Shown: in pieces, positions 17,886-26,798 of the stretch | Numbering within the stretch: the stretch's first letter is position 1 | Layout of the letters: each line of letters starts with the position of its first letter | Origin: Bacteriovorax sp. MedPE-SWde | GTDB lineage: Bacteria > Bdellovibrionota > Bacteriovoracia > Bacteriovoracales > Bacteriovoracaceae | Assembly: GCA_001874305.1 (NCBI GenBank) | Contig: MPCU01000009.1 | Coordinates: 146,162-210,161, forward strand | DNA length: 64,000 bases | Direction: 5' to 3' | Notes under the pieces: model-generated | Databases searched by the model: none | What the model was told of the DNA's origin: nothing | What the model saw: only the letters and a program-made list of their open reading frames with translations | Position numbers and translations under genes: made by a program

Positions 17886-20543
17886 ATGACTAAATGGGTA
17901 TACTCATTTTCAAAAACTATCAACGAAGGTAACAAAGAAATGAAAGGTCTTCTTGGCGGAAAGGGTGCAAACCTGGCCGAGATGTCATCTTTAAAGCTTC
18001 CAGTTCCTCCAGGCTTTACAGTAACGACTGAAGCCTGCATTGATTATCAAAATAACGAAGAAATTAGTGAAGAAATCAGAACTCAAATTCTAGCTGCTTT
18101 AAAGACTATAGAGTCTGAAACAGGAAAGACTTTTGGTGGTGGAGATAATCCATTACTCTTCTCTGTTCGATCAGGTGCTAGAGTTTCTATGCCTGGAATG
18201 ATGGATACAGTTTTAAACCTTGGCCTTAATGAGGAAACTGTAATTTCTCTAGCTGAGAAAAGTGGTAATAAGAGATTTGCATGGGATTCATATAGAAGAT
18301 TCATTCAAATGTATTCTAATGTTGTTCTGGGAATGAATATCTCGTTATTAGAATCAACTCTTGAAGATTTAAAAGAAGCTCGTAACGTTGAATTAGATAC
18401 AGAACTTTCTGCAGGCGACTTAAAGCAACTTGTTGAAGTTTATAAACAAATTGTTGTTCAAGAAACAGGAAAGGCCTTTCCAACGGACCCTATGGATCAA
18501 TTATGGCAATCTATTGCGGCCGTATTTGGATCTTGGAATAATCCTCGAGCAATAAAGTATAGAGACCTTAATGGGATTGCACACGATTGGGGTACAGCAG
18601 TTAATGTACAGTCAATGGTGTATGGAAATATGGGAGACGATTGTGCGACCGGAGTTTGTTTTACAAGAGATCCATCTACAGGTGAAAAGAAGTTCTTTGG
18701 AGAATACCTTGTAAATGCACAAGGTGAAGATGTTGTTGCAGGGATAAGAACTCCTGCTCCAATTAATGACCCTTCAAAAAATGATTCTAATAGAGATGAA
18801 AAAACTCTTGAGGAATATATGCCAGAGATATTTAAAGAGCTCACTGAAACATATATTAAATTAGAAGAACATTATAAAGATATGCAGGATATTGAGTTTA
18901 CTGTTGAAGGAAATAAGCTTTATCTTCTTCAAACTCGAAATGGAAAGAGAACAGCTCAGGCAGCGTTGAAAATTGCCGTTGATTTAGTTGCAGAAGGAAT
19001 TGTTTCAAAAGAAGAAGCACTGATGCAAATTGACCCTGAAGTCCTAAACCAATTACTACATCCAAGACTAGATCCAAGTGCTCAAAAAAATATAGTAGCT
19101 AAAGGTTTACCGGCTTCTCCTGGAGCAGGAACTGGACAGATATGCTTTACATCTGAGAGAGCACATCACTTAAATGACATAGGCGAGAAAGTTATTCTTG
19201 TTAGACAAGAGACATCTCCTGAAGATATAGCAGGAATGGCCGCTTCGGAAGGAATTCTAACGGCTAGAGGCGGAATGACTTCCCATGCAGCTGTTGTTGC
19301 TAGAGGAATGGGGAAGCCTTGTGTCGCTGGTTGTTCATCTCTATCAATTGATACACATGCACTAACTATGACAATCGGATCAACTACGTATAAAGAAGGG
19401 GATTGGGTAACTGTAGAAGGTGCAACAGGTGAAGTAATGGAAGGAGAAGTTCCAACTCTTGACGCTGAAATTACTTCTGAATTTGCTACTTTCATGGGCT
19501 GGGCCGATGAGGTTAGAAAGTTACGAGTAAGAACAAATGCTGATAACCCTGAAGATAGTAGGGCCGCAGTAAAGTTTGGAGCAGAAGGGATTGGTCTTTG
19601 CAGAACTGAACATATGTTCTTCGAACCAGAGAGAATTTTAGCCGTTAGAGAAATGATCTTTGCAGAAACAACTCCTGCTAGAGTAAAGGCCCTAGATAAG
19701 TTACTTCCATTTCAAAGAAAAGACTTCTTAGGAATTTTTACAGCACTTGAAGGAAAGCCTGTTAATATCAGACTACTTGATCCACCTCTACATGAGTTTC
19801 TACCTCATACTGAAGAGGATAAGAAAGAACTTGCTAAGTACATTGATGTTGAACTTAAAGAAATTGAAGATATCTCAGAGAGACTTCACGAATTTAACCC
19901 AATGCTTGGTCATAGAGGTTGTAGATTAGGAATAACATATCCTGAAATTTATAAGATGCAAGTTCAAGCAATAATTGAAGCTGCAATCGAAGCGAAGAAA
20001 AATGGTCTTTCGATTAAACCTGAGATTATGATTCCACTTGTTGCAGTTGATAAAGAATTATCGCAGCTTAGAGATATTCTAGAAAAACACATTAAGTCTA
20101 TTTTCGCTGATAAAGGTGAAGAAGTTTCATATAAACTTGGAACAATGATCGAGCTTCCTCGTGCAGCTATTACAGCGGCGAGTATTGCTAATCATGCTGA
20201 CTTCTTTTCTTTTGGAACTAATGATTTAACACAGACAACTTTTGGTTTATCACGTGATGACGCTGGTAAGTTCCTTAATGACTATGTTGCTAAGGGTGTT
20301 CTTCCACAGGACCCTTTTGTTAGTTTAGATACAGAAGGAGTAGGTTATCTTGTTGAGTTTGCAACAACACAAGGTAGAGAAACAAATCCTGATATGCATA
20401 TTGGAATTTGTGGAGAACATGGTGGAGAGCCAAAATCAATTGATTTCTGTCACAGAATTGGCCTTGATTATATAAGTTGTTCTCCGTATAGAGTTCCAAT
20501 TGCTAGATTAGCAGCAGCACAAGCGGAAATAAGAAACAGATGA
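17886..20543 (+). CDS. ppdK: Pyruvate, phosphate dikinase
   Basis: Interconverts pyruvate + ATP + Pi and PEP + AMP + PPi. 885 residues, the standard length. N-terminal ATP-grasp region (GGKGANLAEM, FSVRSGARVSMPGMMDT), central swivelling domain with the phosphohistidine motif RGGMTSHAAVVARGMG, and C-terminal PEP-binding barrel with FGTNDLTQTTFG and GICGEHGG. All catalytic elements are intact. AAAGGGG precedes the ATG. The gene lies just after a terminator, so transcription may depend on partial read-through or a promoter inside the glycyl-tRNA synthetase gene. Its stop overlaps the next start (ATGA). Confidence 0.96.
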   Translation: MTKWVYSFSKTINEGNKEMKGLLGGKGANLAEMSSLKLPVPPGFTVTTEACIDYQNNEEISEEIRTQILAALKTIESETGKTFGGGDNPLLFSVRSGARVSMPGMMDTVLNLGLNEETVISLAEKSGNKRFAWDSYRRFIQMYSNVVLGMNISLLESTLEDLKEARNVELDTELSAGDLKQLVEVYKQIVVQETGKAFPTDPMDQLWQSIAAVFGSWNNPRAIKYRDLNGIAHDWGTAVNVQSMVYGNMGDDCATGVCFTRDPSTGEKKFFGEYLVNAQGEDVVAGIRTPAPINDPSKNDSNRDEKTLEEYMPEIFKELTETYIKLEEHYKDMQDIEFTVEGNKLYLLQTRNGKRTAQAALKIAVDLVAEGIVSKEEALMQIDPEVLNQLLHPRLDPSAQKNIVAKGLPASPGAGTGQICFTSERAHHLNDIGEKVILVRQETSPEDIAGMAASEGILTARGGMTSHAAVVARGMGKPCVAGCSSLSIDTHALTMTIGSTTYKEGDWVTVEGATGEVMEGEVPTLDAEITSEFATFMGWADEVRKLRVRTNADNPEDSRAAVKFGAEGIGLCRTEHMFFEPERILAVREMIFAETTPARVKALDKLLPFQRKDFLGIFTALEGKPVNIRLLDPPLHEFLPHTEEDKKELAKYIDVELKEIEDISERLHEFNPMLGHRGCRLGITYPEIYKMQVQAIIEAAIEAKKNGLSIKPEIMIPLVAVDKELSQLRDILEKHIKSIFADKGEEVSYKLGTMIELPRAAITAASIANHADFFSFGTNDLTQTTFGLSRDDAGKFLNDYVAKGVLPQDPFVSLDTEGVGYLVEFATTQGRETNPDMHIGICGEHGGEPKSIDFCHRIGLDYISCSPYRVPIARLAAAQAEIRNR

Positions 20544-21436
20544 TTACAAAAATAGAAGAATACTGCTTAAGAGAAATCCAAAATCAAAACTTCGACTGTT
20601 TAGCAGTCGGAGTAATTGACTTTGATAAGAAAACTTTTGAAACAATTCAGATCACCGAGGATGAGATCTACGATGATACTGAGTTATTCTTTGATCTTGC
20701 TTCGATGACTAAGCCATTAACTTTTGGAGTGGCCTACCTTGCTAGACCAGAAATCTTTGATAAAGATATGCACTTGTTATTAACTCATCGATCTGGCCTT
20801 CCTAAGTGGGGAAGACTTTCCCATGATGGATGGAAAGAACAAATTCTAGCCTATGATATAAGTGAAAGCGATACAGTTTACTCTGATTTTGGTGCTCTTA
20901 GATTACAGATGGAAATAGAAAAGAAATCTAATGAACATCTCTATGATATTAGTTCCAAGTTTTGGGATACAAAGGTTAAGCACTGGCAAGACCTCGAGCT
21001 AGAGATCTCTCCCTTCACAGGAAGAAGAAATAGAAAATTAGTTTCTGGTGAAGTTCATGACGATAATGCTTTTGTTATCAGAGAGAAGGTTTCTCATGCA
21101 GGTCTTTTCTCTTCAATTGAAGGTGTTTGTAAGACACTTTTAAAAATGGATGAAGAATTAAATCTCCTAAAGACTATTGGTGTAGACCATGATGGGAGAT
21201 ACTGCTTTGGATGGGACACGGCAGAAGATCCTGATAAAACTTTGGCCGGAGCAGGCAGTTCAAAAAATACATTTGGTCACCTTGGTTTCACTGGAACATC
21301 TATGTGGATCGATCCTGATAAGAAGCTCGGACACGTCATTTTAACGAATGAAACTAATAAATTCTGGTATGACAGGAAAAAGCTAAATAAGTTTAGACGT
21401 GAAATTGGAACACTTAATCTTAATAATTCTAAATAG
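20540..21436 (+). CDS. SxxK serine hydrolase (beta-lactamase/esterase family), cytoplasmic
   Basis: 298 residues of the class C beta-lactamase-like family (PF00144 type). The catalytic triad motifs are visible: S55-M-T-K58, Tyr114 in YSDFG and HLG near residue 247 in the KTG position. HRSGLP, typical of the family, precedes the Tyr. There is no signal peptide, unlike penicillin-targeted members, so an esterase or peptidase acting in the cytoplasm is likelier than cell-wall work. The 4-nt overlap with ppdK implies coupled translation. The substrate is unknown. Confidence 0.8.
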   Translation: MITKIEEYCLREIQNQNFDCLAVGVIDFDKKTFETIQITEDEIYDDTELFFDLASMTKPLTFGVAYLARPEIFDKDMHLLLTHRSGLPKWGRLSHDGWKEQILAYDISESDTVYSDFGALRLQMEIEKKSNEHLYDISSKFWDTKVKHWQDLELEISPFTGRRNRKLVSGEVHDDNAFVIREKVSHAGLFSSIEGVCKTLLKMDEELNLLKTIGVDHDGRYCFGWDTAEDPDKTLAGAGSSKNTFGHLGFTGTSMWIDPDKKLGHVILTNETNKFWYDRKKLNKFRREIGTLNLNNSK

Positions 21437-21455
21437 TTAATAACTTCAATTAAAG

Positions 21456-21498
21456 AATCTCCATTGATTAACCGATGAGTCTAGTCGGTTAGGAGATT
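21456..21498 (+). promoter_or_regulatory. Hairpin sequestering the ribosome-binding site of the PNP/ART lipoprotein
   Basis: AATCTCC (21456-21462) can pair with GGAGATT (21492-21498), and TAACCGA (21469-21475) with TCGGTTA (21485-21491). This gives 14 base pairs with one 6-nt bulge and a 9-nt loop. The right arm contains the whole Shine-Dalgarno TAGGAG, 7 nt before ATG 21503. A switch or thermosensor for translation is likely; the short TTTT after the stem makes it a poor terminator. Confidence 0.6.
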
Positions 21499-21502
21499 TT
21501 GT

Positions 21503-24500
21503 ATGAATAAAATTGTATCAGTTATTTTAGTTCTTATTCTTGCGTCGTGTTCAGTATGGAACACAGAGAAAAGGTATGGCTATTTTCCACATGGAAAGAG
21601 ATATCCCGCAAGTAATGTTGATATGTCGAGACTTGAAGAGTTATTGGCCGTCGATAAATTTGACTACTATATTGGTGAATATGTTAACAGCTTTGGTAAG
21701 AAAATTGATGACGAATCAGTTGAGATACTTAAGAAAGTTGATGTTAAATTTATTCTTTCTCGCTTCTCCAATGATTCAAGACTTTATGATGCTCAAAACT
21801 ATGATGAAATTATTTATGAAATAGTTAAAGAGGGAAGAACAAAACTTCCACTTAAGAAGTCTGAATATAAATGGGGATATAACTTTTTTAAAAATAAGTT
21901 GAATGGAGGATTTACTCTTCTTGATACTAAATTAAAGACAGATACGTCTAGGGCAGAGCTAACAACTAAAGAAGCAGATCTTACTAAAGTTGTTGATGAT
22001 ATTCCTTTTAAACCATCAGAACTTACATTAGACGCTTCTCAATATATTTCTAACAGAACAACGAGAGCTGTATTTTGGGAAGCTGTTGAAAGCAATAGAG
22101 ATATTGAATTTCATCTTGAAAATAGCCGTGAATTTCTAAAGAACCTGTCTGAAAATGGTGCACACGTAGTAAAAGAGGTTCGTCCATTTGCTAACAATTA
22201 TAATAAAATCTATGTTGTTCAATATCCTGGTGAAGATACTTATAGATATGCGATAACAAGTATTGGAGGGAAGGATAGACTACAACACCTTCTCATGCAA
22301 TTTGGTCTTTCTAATTTAAATGGGCAGGAAATTAAGAATAAGGTGCGATTCTTTGGTGATCTTGATGTCCGTCATAAGATGATGGAAGATGAGCTCACAG
22401 GAATTATGAAGCATATGCCTAAGGCGAAGAGAACTATCATTGGCCAAAAGGGAGCAATTGAGAGAACTCTTGATCTATTATGGAAGGTACGTGCATTAAG
22501 TAACCTTTATGACGATGAGCCTGACAGTGTTCTTGGTGAATTTGTAGAGAAAGAGCATGACGATATTAAAAGTTTCTTTAAGTCTGAAGACTATGCAGAT
22601 TATGATATTTTTAAGAATAAGAAAAAAATAGAACAAGCATTTGATAAGCATAAGACCCGAATTGAATCATTAGGGTTATTACCAGAAGAGTTTAAAAAAT
22701 ATGATTATGACAACTTTGTCATAAGCATGTCTGACTTTACTTTTAAGAACAAGAAAGGTGAAGACGTTGTCTGGCGTGTTGTTGCAAATAGTTGGGGAGA
22801 TGAGATATCTCCACTGGCCAAAGCTTTAAAGAATTCAGGACACAAGCACATTACTTATATTGGAACTGCTGGTGCATTTCCAGATAAAGGTTACAAAGTT
22901 GGAGATCTTGCTATTCCAACTCACGCCTATGTTGATGGTGGTAATAAGAAGCTATACGGAGAAGCTCTTGATATAGATGGAGCAAAGGTTGGAGGTTCAG
23001 TAGATCATGTCTATTCTCCATTTGTTGAAACATTTGATTGGTTAGAAGAGGCACAGTCTCATTCTGATTTTGTTGAAGTTGAAACTAGTCACCTAAGAAA
23101 AATTCTAGATAAGAATGATATCTCTATGAGAGCTTATCTTCTTATCTCTGATATTTTAACTAACGAAGGGGAAACACTCGCTTCTGCTTCAAGTGCAAAA
23201 AGAAGAAATGCTCTAAACAAGCTACTCTACGGAATGCTTGAAAGAGATGATGTTGGTATTCCAGATGGTGTTAAGCAAAACTTAACAGGAATGCCAAAAC
23301 TTAGAAGTATAGTAGAGAAGGCAATCCCTAGAAAGGCCAACTCATTTAAGTACTATGTTATGTCTGCTTTGAAGGATTCAGGTGTAGAAAGTGTTGATGA
23401 AGTAATGAGCTTTGTTGATTCTGTTGATAACTTCTCTGATAAGTACTTTTCAGACAGACTTGTGAAAACGTCGGAACTTACAAGTTATATTGCTAGAGAG
23501 ATCGAGAAACAACACCCTTTACCTAAAATTGCAATTAGTAAGGATTTTGTAGATGGTAAGTGGCATCCTAAATCAGGAAAAATAAAAGTTAACTTCTATG
23601 CTAATACTTATGCAGAGTTAGAGAAGCTAAAACAAATTGCTGAGAACTTTGATAGTGAATCAGATAAGGTTTCTAAATTTGCTGATATTCAATTTGTAAG
23701 AGGGCCACCAACTGAAGACTTTGTAACAATTCCAAAGTTTGTTTCTAAAGATAGCGATTTCTTAGTACAACTTTACTCTCAGTCTTCATTTAAGCAAGCA
23801 GGACTTGATGCTCAGGTTACTTATAATGGAAATCTAAAATATAACTTTTTACCTACGAGTGATACAACACAAGTATGTGAAAGTGGAAAGTTTTGTCACT
23901 TAGCTTTCTTCTCTCCTGATAATGATACGAAGAATGCTCTTGTAAACCTTGATACTGATGCGAAGTTAAAGAATGCTTCAGGTATAAATGTAAGAACGCA
24001 CTTTCAAAATAAGGTAGAGGCACTAGAGAAGACTTTAGCGTACTCTTCAAAGGGCCAAGACTATAAAGCTAAAATTAAAATAACTAAGAACGCCAGCTTT
24101 TCTGATGGGAAAATGGCTGAGATTGTACCAAGCTTTGATCCTCAAAAAGGTCTAATTATAAATGTAAACTTCTCTGCAGAGGGATGGAAGAATCCATTGG
24201 TTGTGTTAGAAGAGATGACACATTTAGAACAAATTGTCTCTCCAAGTTCATACTATAGGAGTCCAATTCTTTGGGCGGAGATGGCCTTAAACGCTGAATA
24301 TGGTTCAGAAAGAAGTAGGCATTTTAATGCTCTTGCTGAGGTTCATGCAATGGACTCTCTGGAGAATATGTTTAATGATGAATATTCACCAAACACTGAA
24401 ATTACAGAATATATAACTGCAAGAAGAAACCACGCAAAATCAATTGTTGCAGGAATTAAAAAGAAAGAAAGAATAGAGAAAAGATTTAGAAAGAGTATGG

Positions 24501-25321
24501 CGTCAAAGTGGAAAACTCTTCATAAGAACTTAGAAGCAAGAGAGCTTAAACTAGATGATTACATTGCAACTAATAATAGAAAGAAGGTTGCAGAACTTAT
24601 TGATGCTTATCTTCCATGGGAGACAATGGAGCCAACAGAGATTTCTGCGTGGACGAGATGGATCGATGCGATAGAGAAACCTAGTACTAATGCTGATGAC
24701 TATGAAATTACATTCAGAGGTGTTGCTACAGACCTTGTTCGTGAAACAGACGATGGGGGTCACTTTCTAATGTCTAAACTCCTTACTAAGAATCAAGGGA
24801 GTTATACGAGAAGATTAAGATCTTTAAAGACATATTATAAGAAGAAATTATCAGCGAAGGCTAAATCTAATCTTCCTATAGAAATACAGTCTTTAGCAGC
24901 TATTTTTAAAGGACATAGTCATGAACCTGTAGGGTCACCATTTTTATCTACCTCTGTACATGAGGTTGCCAATAGATTTGCAGGAACACCTCCTAAAATA
25001 GCGGCCATAAAGATTGATAAAAGTAGAAGTATATTAAACTTAGTTTCTGGATATAAAGAAGAAGAAAGAATGATTCCATTACTTATATTTCCAGATGAAA
25101 TTATTCATATGGCAGAAGGTGATGATGTCTCAGGCGTTATCGCTGAAGTTGAAGCAAAAATTGGTCGACCTCTTAAAAGTGCGGAGAAAACAAAGTCGAC
25201 TGATATTGGACTTGAGGCGACTAAGCAGTGGTGGGATCAAATTAATCCGAAAGGGATTACTAGTGTAAATGCAAAGAAGACATGTAAAGACGTAGTTAAA
25301 TACTTTTTAAATAATAAATAA
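21503..25321 (+). CDS. Multidomain lipoprotein with nucleoside-phosphorylase-like and ADP-ribosyltransferase-like domains
   Basis: 1272 residues. The N-terminus is a lipoprotein signal with lipobox ILASC (Cys16, Ser at +2, outer-membrane sorting predicted). Residues about 420-555 resemble the PNP/MTA-SAH nucleosidase fold: VVANSWGDEISPLA, TYIGTAGAFPDKGYKVGDLAIPTHAYVDG and VEVETSHLRK. Near residue 900, LEEMTHLEQ resembles a zincin helix with the first His replaced. Residues about 1068-1200 match the R-S-E plan of mono-ADP-ribosyltransferases: Arg in TFRG, FLSTS, and EEER (ExE) before MIPLLIFP. No single known family covers the protein. An exported effector handling NAD or nucleosides of prey or rivals is my inference. 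Translation may be gated by the upstream hairpin. Confidence 0.72.
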   Translation: MNKIVSVILVLILASCSVWNTEKRYGYFPHGKRYPASNVDMSRLEELLAVDKFDYYIGEYVNSFGKKIDDESVEILKKVDVKFILSRFSNDSRLYDAQNYDEIIYEIVKEGRTKLPLKKSEYKWGYNFFKNKLNGGFTLLDTKLKTDTSRAELTTKEADLTKVVDDIPFKPSELTLDASQYISNRTTRAVFWEAVESNRDIEFHLENSREFLKNLSENGAHVVKEVRPFANNYNKIYVVQYPGEDTYRYAITSIGGKDRLQHLLMQFGLSNLNGQEIKNKVRFFGDLDVRHKMMEDELTGIMKHMPKAKRTIIGQKGAIERTLDLLWKVRALSNLYDDEPDSVLGEFVEKEHDDIKSFFKSEDYADYDIFKNKKKIEQAFDKHKTRIESLGLLPEEFKKYDYDNFVISMSDFTFKNKKGEDVVWRVVANSWGDEISPLAKALKNSGHKHITYIGTAGAFPDKGYKVGDLAIPTHAYVDGGNKKLYGEALDIDGAKVGGSVDHVYSPFVETFDWLEEAQSHSDFVEVETSHLRKILDKNDISMRAYLLISDILTNEGETLASASSAKRRNALNKLLYGMLERDDVGIPDGVKQNLTGMPKLRSIVEKAIPRKANSFKYYVMSALKDSGVESVDEVMSFVDSVDNFSDKYFSDRLVKTSELTSYIAREIEKQHPLPKIAISKDFVDGKWHPKSGKIKVNFYANTYAELEKLKQIAENFDSESDKVSKFADIQFVRGPPTEDFVTIPKFVSKDSDFLVQLYSQSSFKQAGLDAQVTYNGNLKYNFLPTSDTTQVCESGKFCHLAFFSPDNDTKNALVNLDTDAKLKNASGINVRTHFQNKVEALEKTLAYSSKGQDYKAKIKITKNASFSDGKMAEIVPSFDPQKGLIINVNFSAEGWKNPLVVLEEMTHLEQIVSPSSYYRSPILWAEMALNAEYGSERSRHFNALAEVHAMDSLENMFNDEYSPNTEITEYITARRNHAKSIVAGIKKKERIEKRFRKSMASKWKTLHKNLEARELKLDDYIATNNRKKVAELIDAYLPWETMEPTEISAWTRWIDAIEKPSTNADDYEITFRGVATDLVRETDDGGHFLMSKLLTKNQGSYTRRLRSLKTYYKKKLSAKAKSNLPIEIQSLAAIFKGHSHEPVGSPFLSTSVHEVANRFAGTPPKIAAIKIDKSRSILNLVSGYKEEERMIPLLIFPDEIIHMAEGDDVSGVIAEVEAKIGRPLKSAEKTKSTDIGLEATKQWWDQINPKGITSVNAKKTCKDVVKYFLNNK

Positions 25322-25373
25322 CTCTTACCCTTTGTCCCAAAATTGGTTAAAATTATGGGGCAAAGGGGCCTTA

Positions 25374-26798
25374 ATGGATTTAAAGAATTACCATAACTTT
25401 CAAAAACTAAAAAATAATTCAAATACTTTCAAAAAGATATTTTTCTATAGAATCTGTGGAACAGGTATGGGAGCTGCTGCTTGCCTACTTAAGGGTGCTG
25501 GTCATGAAGTTGCTGGCGCTGATAGAATGTTCTATCCACCGATGAGTACCTATCTTGAAGAGTCGGGTATTGATATTTATAAGCTTGAAGACATTTCTTT
25601 GAAAGATATTGCTCGTGACTATGACCTTATTGTTGTTGGTAATGTTGTTGCTAAAGCTAGTGATGATGCAAGAGAGATAGAGCAACTGGGAATTCCATTT
25701 TGTTCTTTTCCGTCTGCTATTGGTGCATTTGTTTTAGAAAATAAAACAGTTGTAGGTTTATCAGGAACGCATGGGAAAACGACGACTACATATATGGGAG
25801 TCCAAGTATTTGAGAAGCTTGGTGCAAAACCAGGGCACTTTATTGGTGGAGTAATGGGAGATCGTGCTCCCGCTGAAGTTGGAAGTGGTGAGTTCTTCTT
25901 TATAGAATCTGATGAATACGATAGTGCGTATTTTGAAAAATACTCTAAGTTTCAGTCTTACTCAATAGATCACCTTGTGATTACGTCTCTTGAATTTGAT
26001 CATGCCGATATTTTTTCTTCAATTGATGACATTAAGAATGAATTTAGACAAGTTATACCAAAGGCCAAGACAGTAATAGGCTGTTCAGATTGGAAATATA
26101 TCAATGAATTGAAGAGTGAAAGGATTCATAAGAACTGGGTTGATTATGGTGATGATACGACTGAGATTTTAGAAGAGTCTGAAATTGGTACTAAATTCTC
26201 TCTCTCATATAATTCAAAGAAGTATGTATTTAAAACAAATGCTATTGGTAAACATAATATTTTAAACTTATCCTCTATATTACTCGTTGCTTTAAGAGCA
26301 GGTTACTCTGAAGAAGAAATTCAAGGATCTATAACAGACTTGAAGATGGTTCAAAGAAGACAAGAAGTTAAAGGTGAGTATAAGGGAGCTACTATTGTAG
26401 ATGATTTTGCACATCATCCAACTGCTGTAGAAGAAACAATTAAGGCGATTAAAGTACAATATCCTAATAAGAAAATACATGCTTGTCTTGAGCCTGGATC
26501 GGCAACAGCGCGAAGTGATATTTTTCAAGAACAATTTGTTTGTGCTTTAGCTCTTGCAGATATGATCTCTGTAATTGCTCCTACGAGACCGACAACTGCA
26601 ATTGGTCACGGAGACCTTAATGTTCCTGAACTTATAAATTCACTTTCTCATCAAGGTCACGACTGTACTTCAGTTGAAGATCTTAATAAGCTACTTGAAA
26701 GAATTGAAGAGTTTTCTAGCTCAGATACAGTACATTTAGTAATGAGCAATAGCTCATGCTTAGGTCTTTGGAGTTCCGATTTTATTAAAAAGCTTTAA
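25374..26798 (+). CDS. mpl: UDP-MurNAc:L-Ala-gamma-D-Glu-meso-DAP ligase (murein recycling)
   Basis: Joins recovered murein tripeptide to UDP-MurNAc in the cytoplasm. 474 residues of the Mur ligase family. N-terminal Rossmann-like part (ICGTGMGAAACLLKGAGHEV), ATP-binding loop LSGTHGKTTT, Mur ligase central motifs IESDEYDSA and ITSLEFDHADIF, and C-terminal DDFAHHPTAV and EPGSAT. The IESDEYDSA and FAHHPTAV pattern suits Mpl rather than MurC. I start at ATG 25374, preceded by AAGGGG; the frame runs 14 codons further upstream without a ribosome site. Peptidoglycan turnover on both growth and predation would use this enzyme. Confidence 0.9.
   Translation: MDLKNYHNFQKLKNNSNTFKKIFFYRICGTGMGAAACLLKGAGHEVAGADRMFYPPMSTYLEESGIDIYKLEDISLKDIARDYDLIVVGNVVAKASDDAREIEQLGIPFCSFPSAIGAFVLENKTVVGLSGTHGKTTTTYMGVQVFEKLGAKPGHFIGGVMGDRAPAEVGSGEFFFIESDEYDSAYFEKYSKFQSYSIDHLVITSLEFDHADIFSSIDDIKNEFRQVIPKAKTVIGCSDWKYINELKSERIHKNWVDYGDDTTEILEESEIGTKFSLSYNSKKYVFKTNAIGKHNILNLSSILLVALRAGYSEEEIQGSITDLKMVQRRQEVKGEYKGATIVDDFAHHPTAVEETIKAIKVQYPNKKIHACLEPGSATARSDIFQEQFVCALALADMISVIAPTRPTTAIGHGDLNVPELINSLSHQGHDCTSVEDLNKLLERIEEFSSSDTVHLVMSNSSCLGLWSSDFIKKL

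Noticed and set aside
24200..24240. Zinc metalloprotease site (HExxH) in the PNP/ART lipoprotein
   Set aside because: The sequence is EEMTH: the first His is replaced by Glu, so a working zincin site is not supported.
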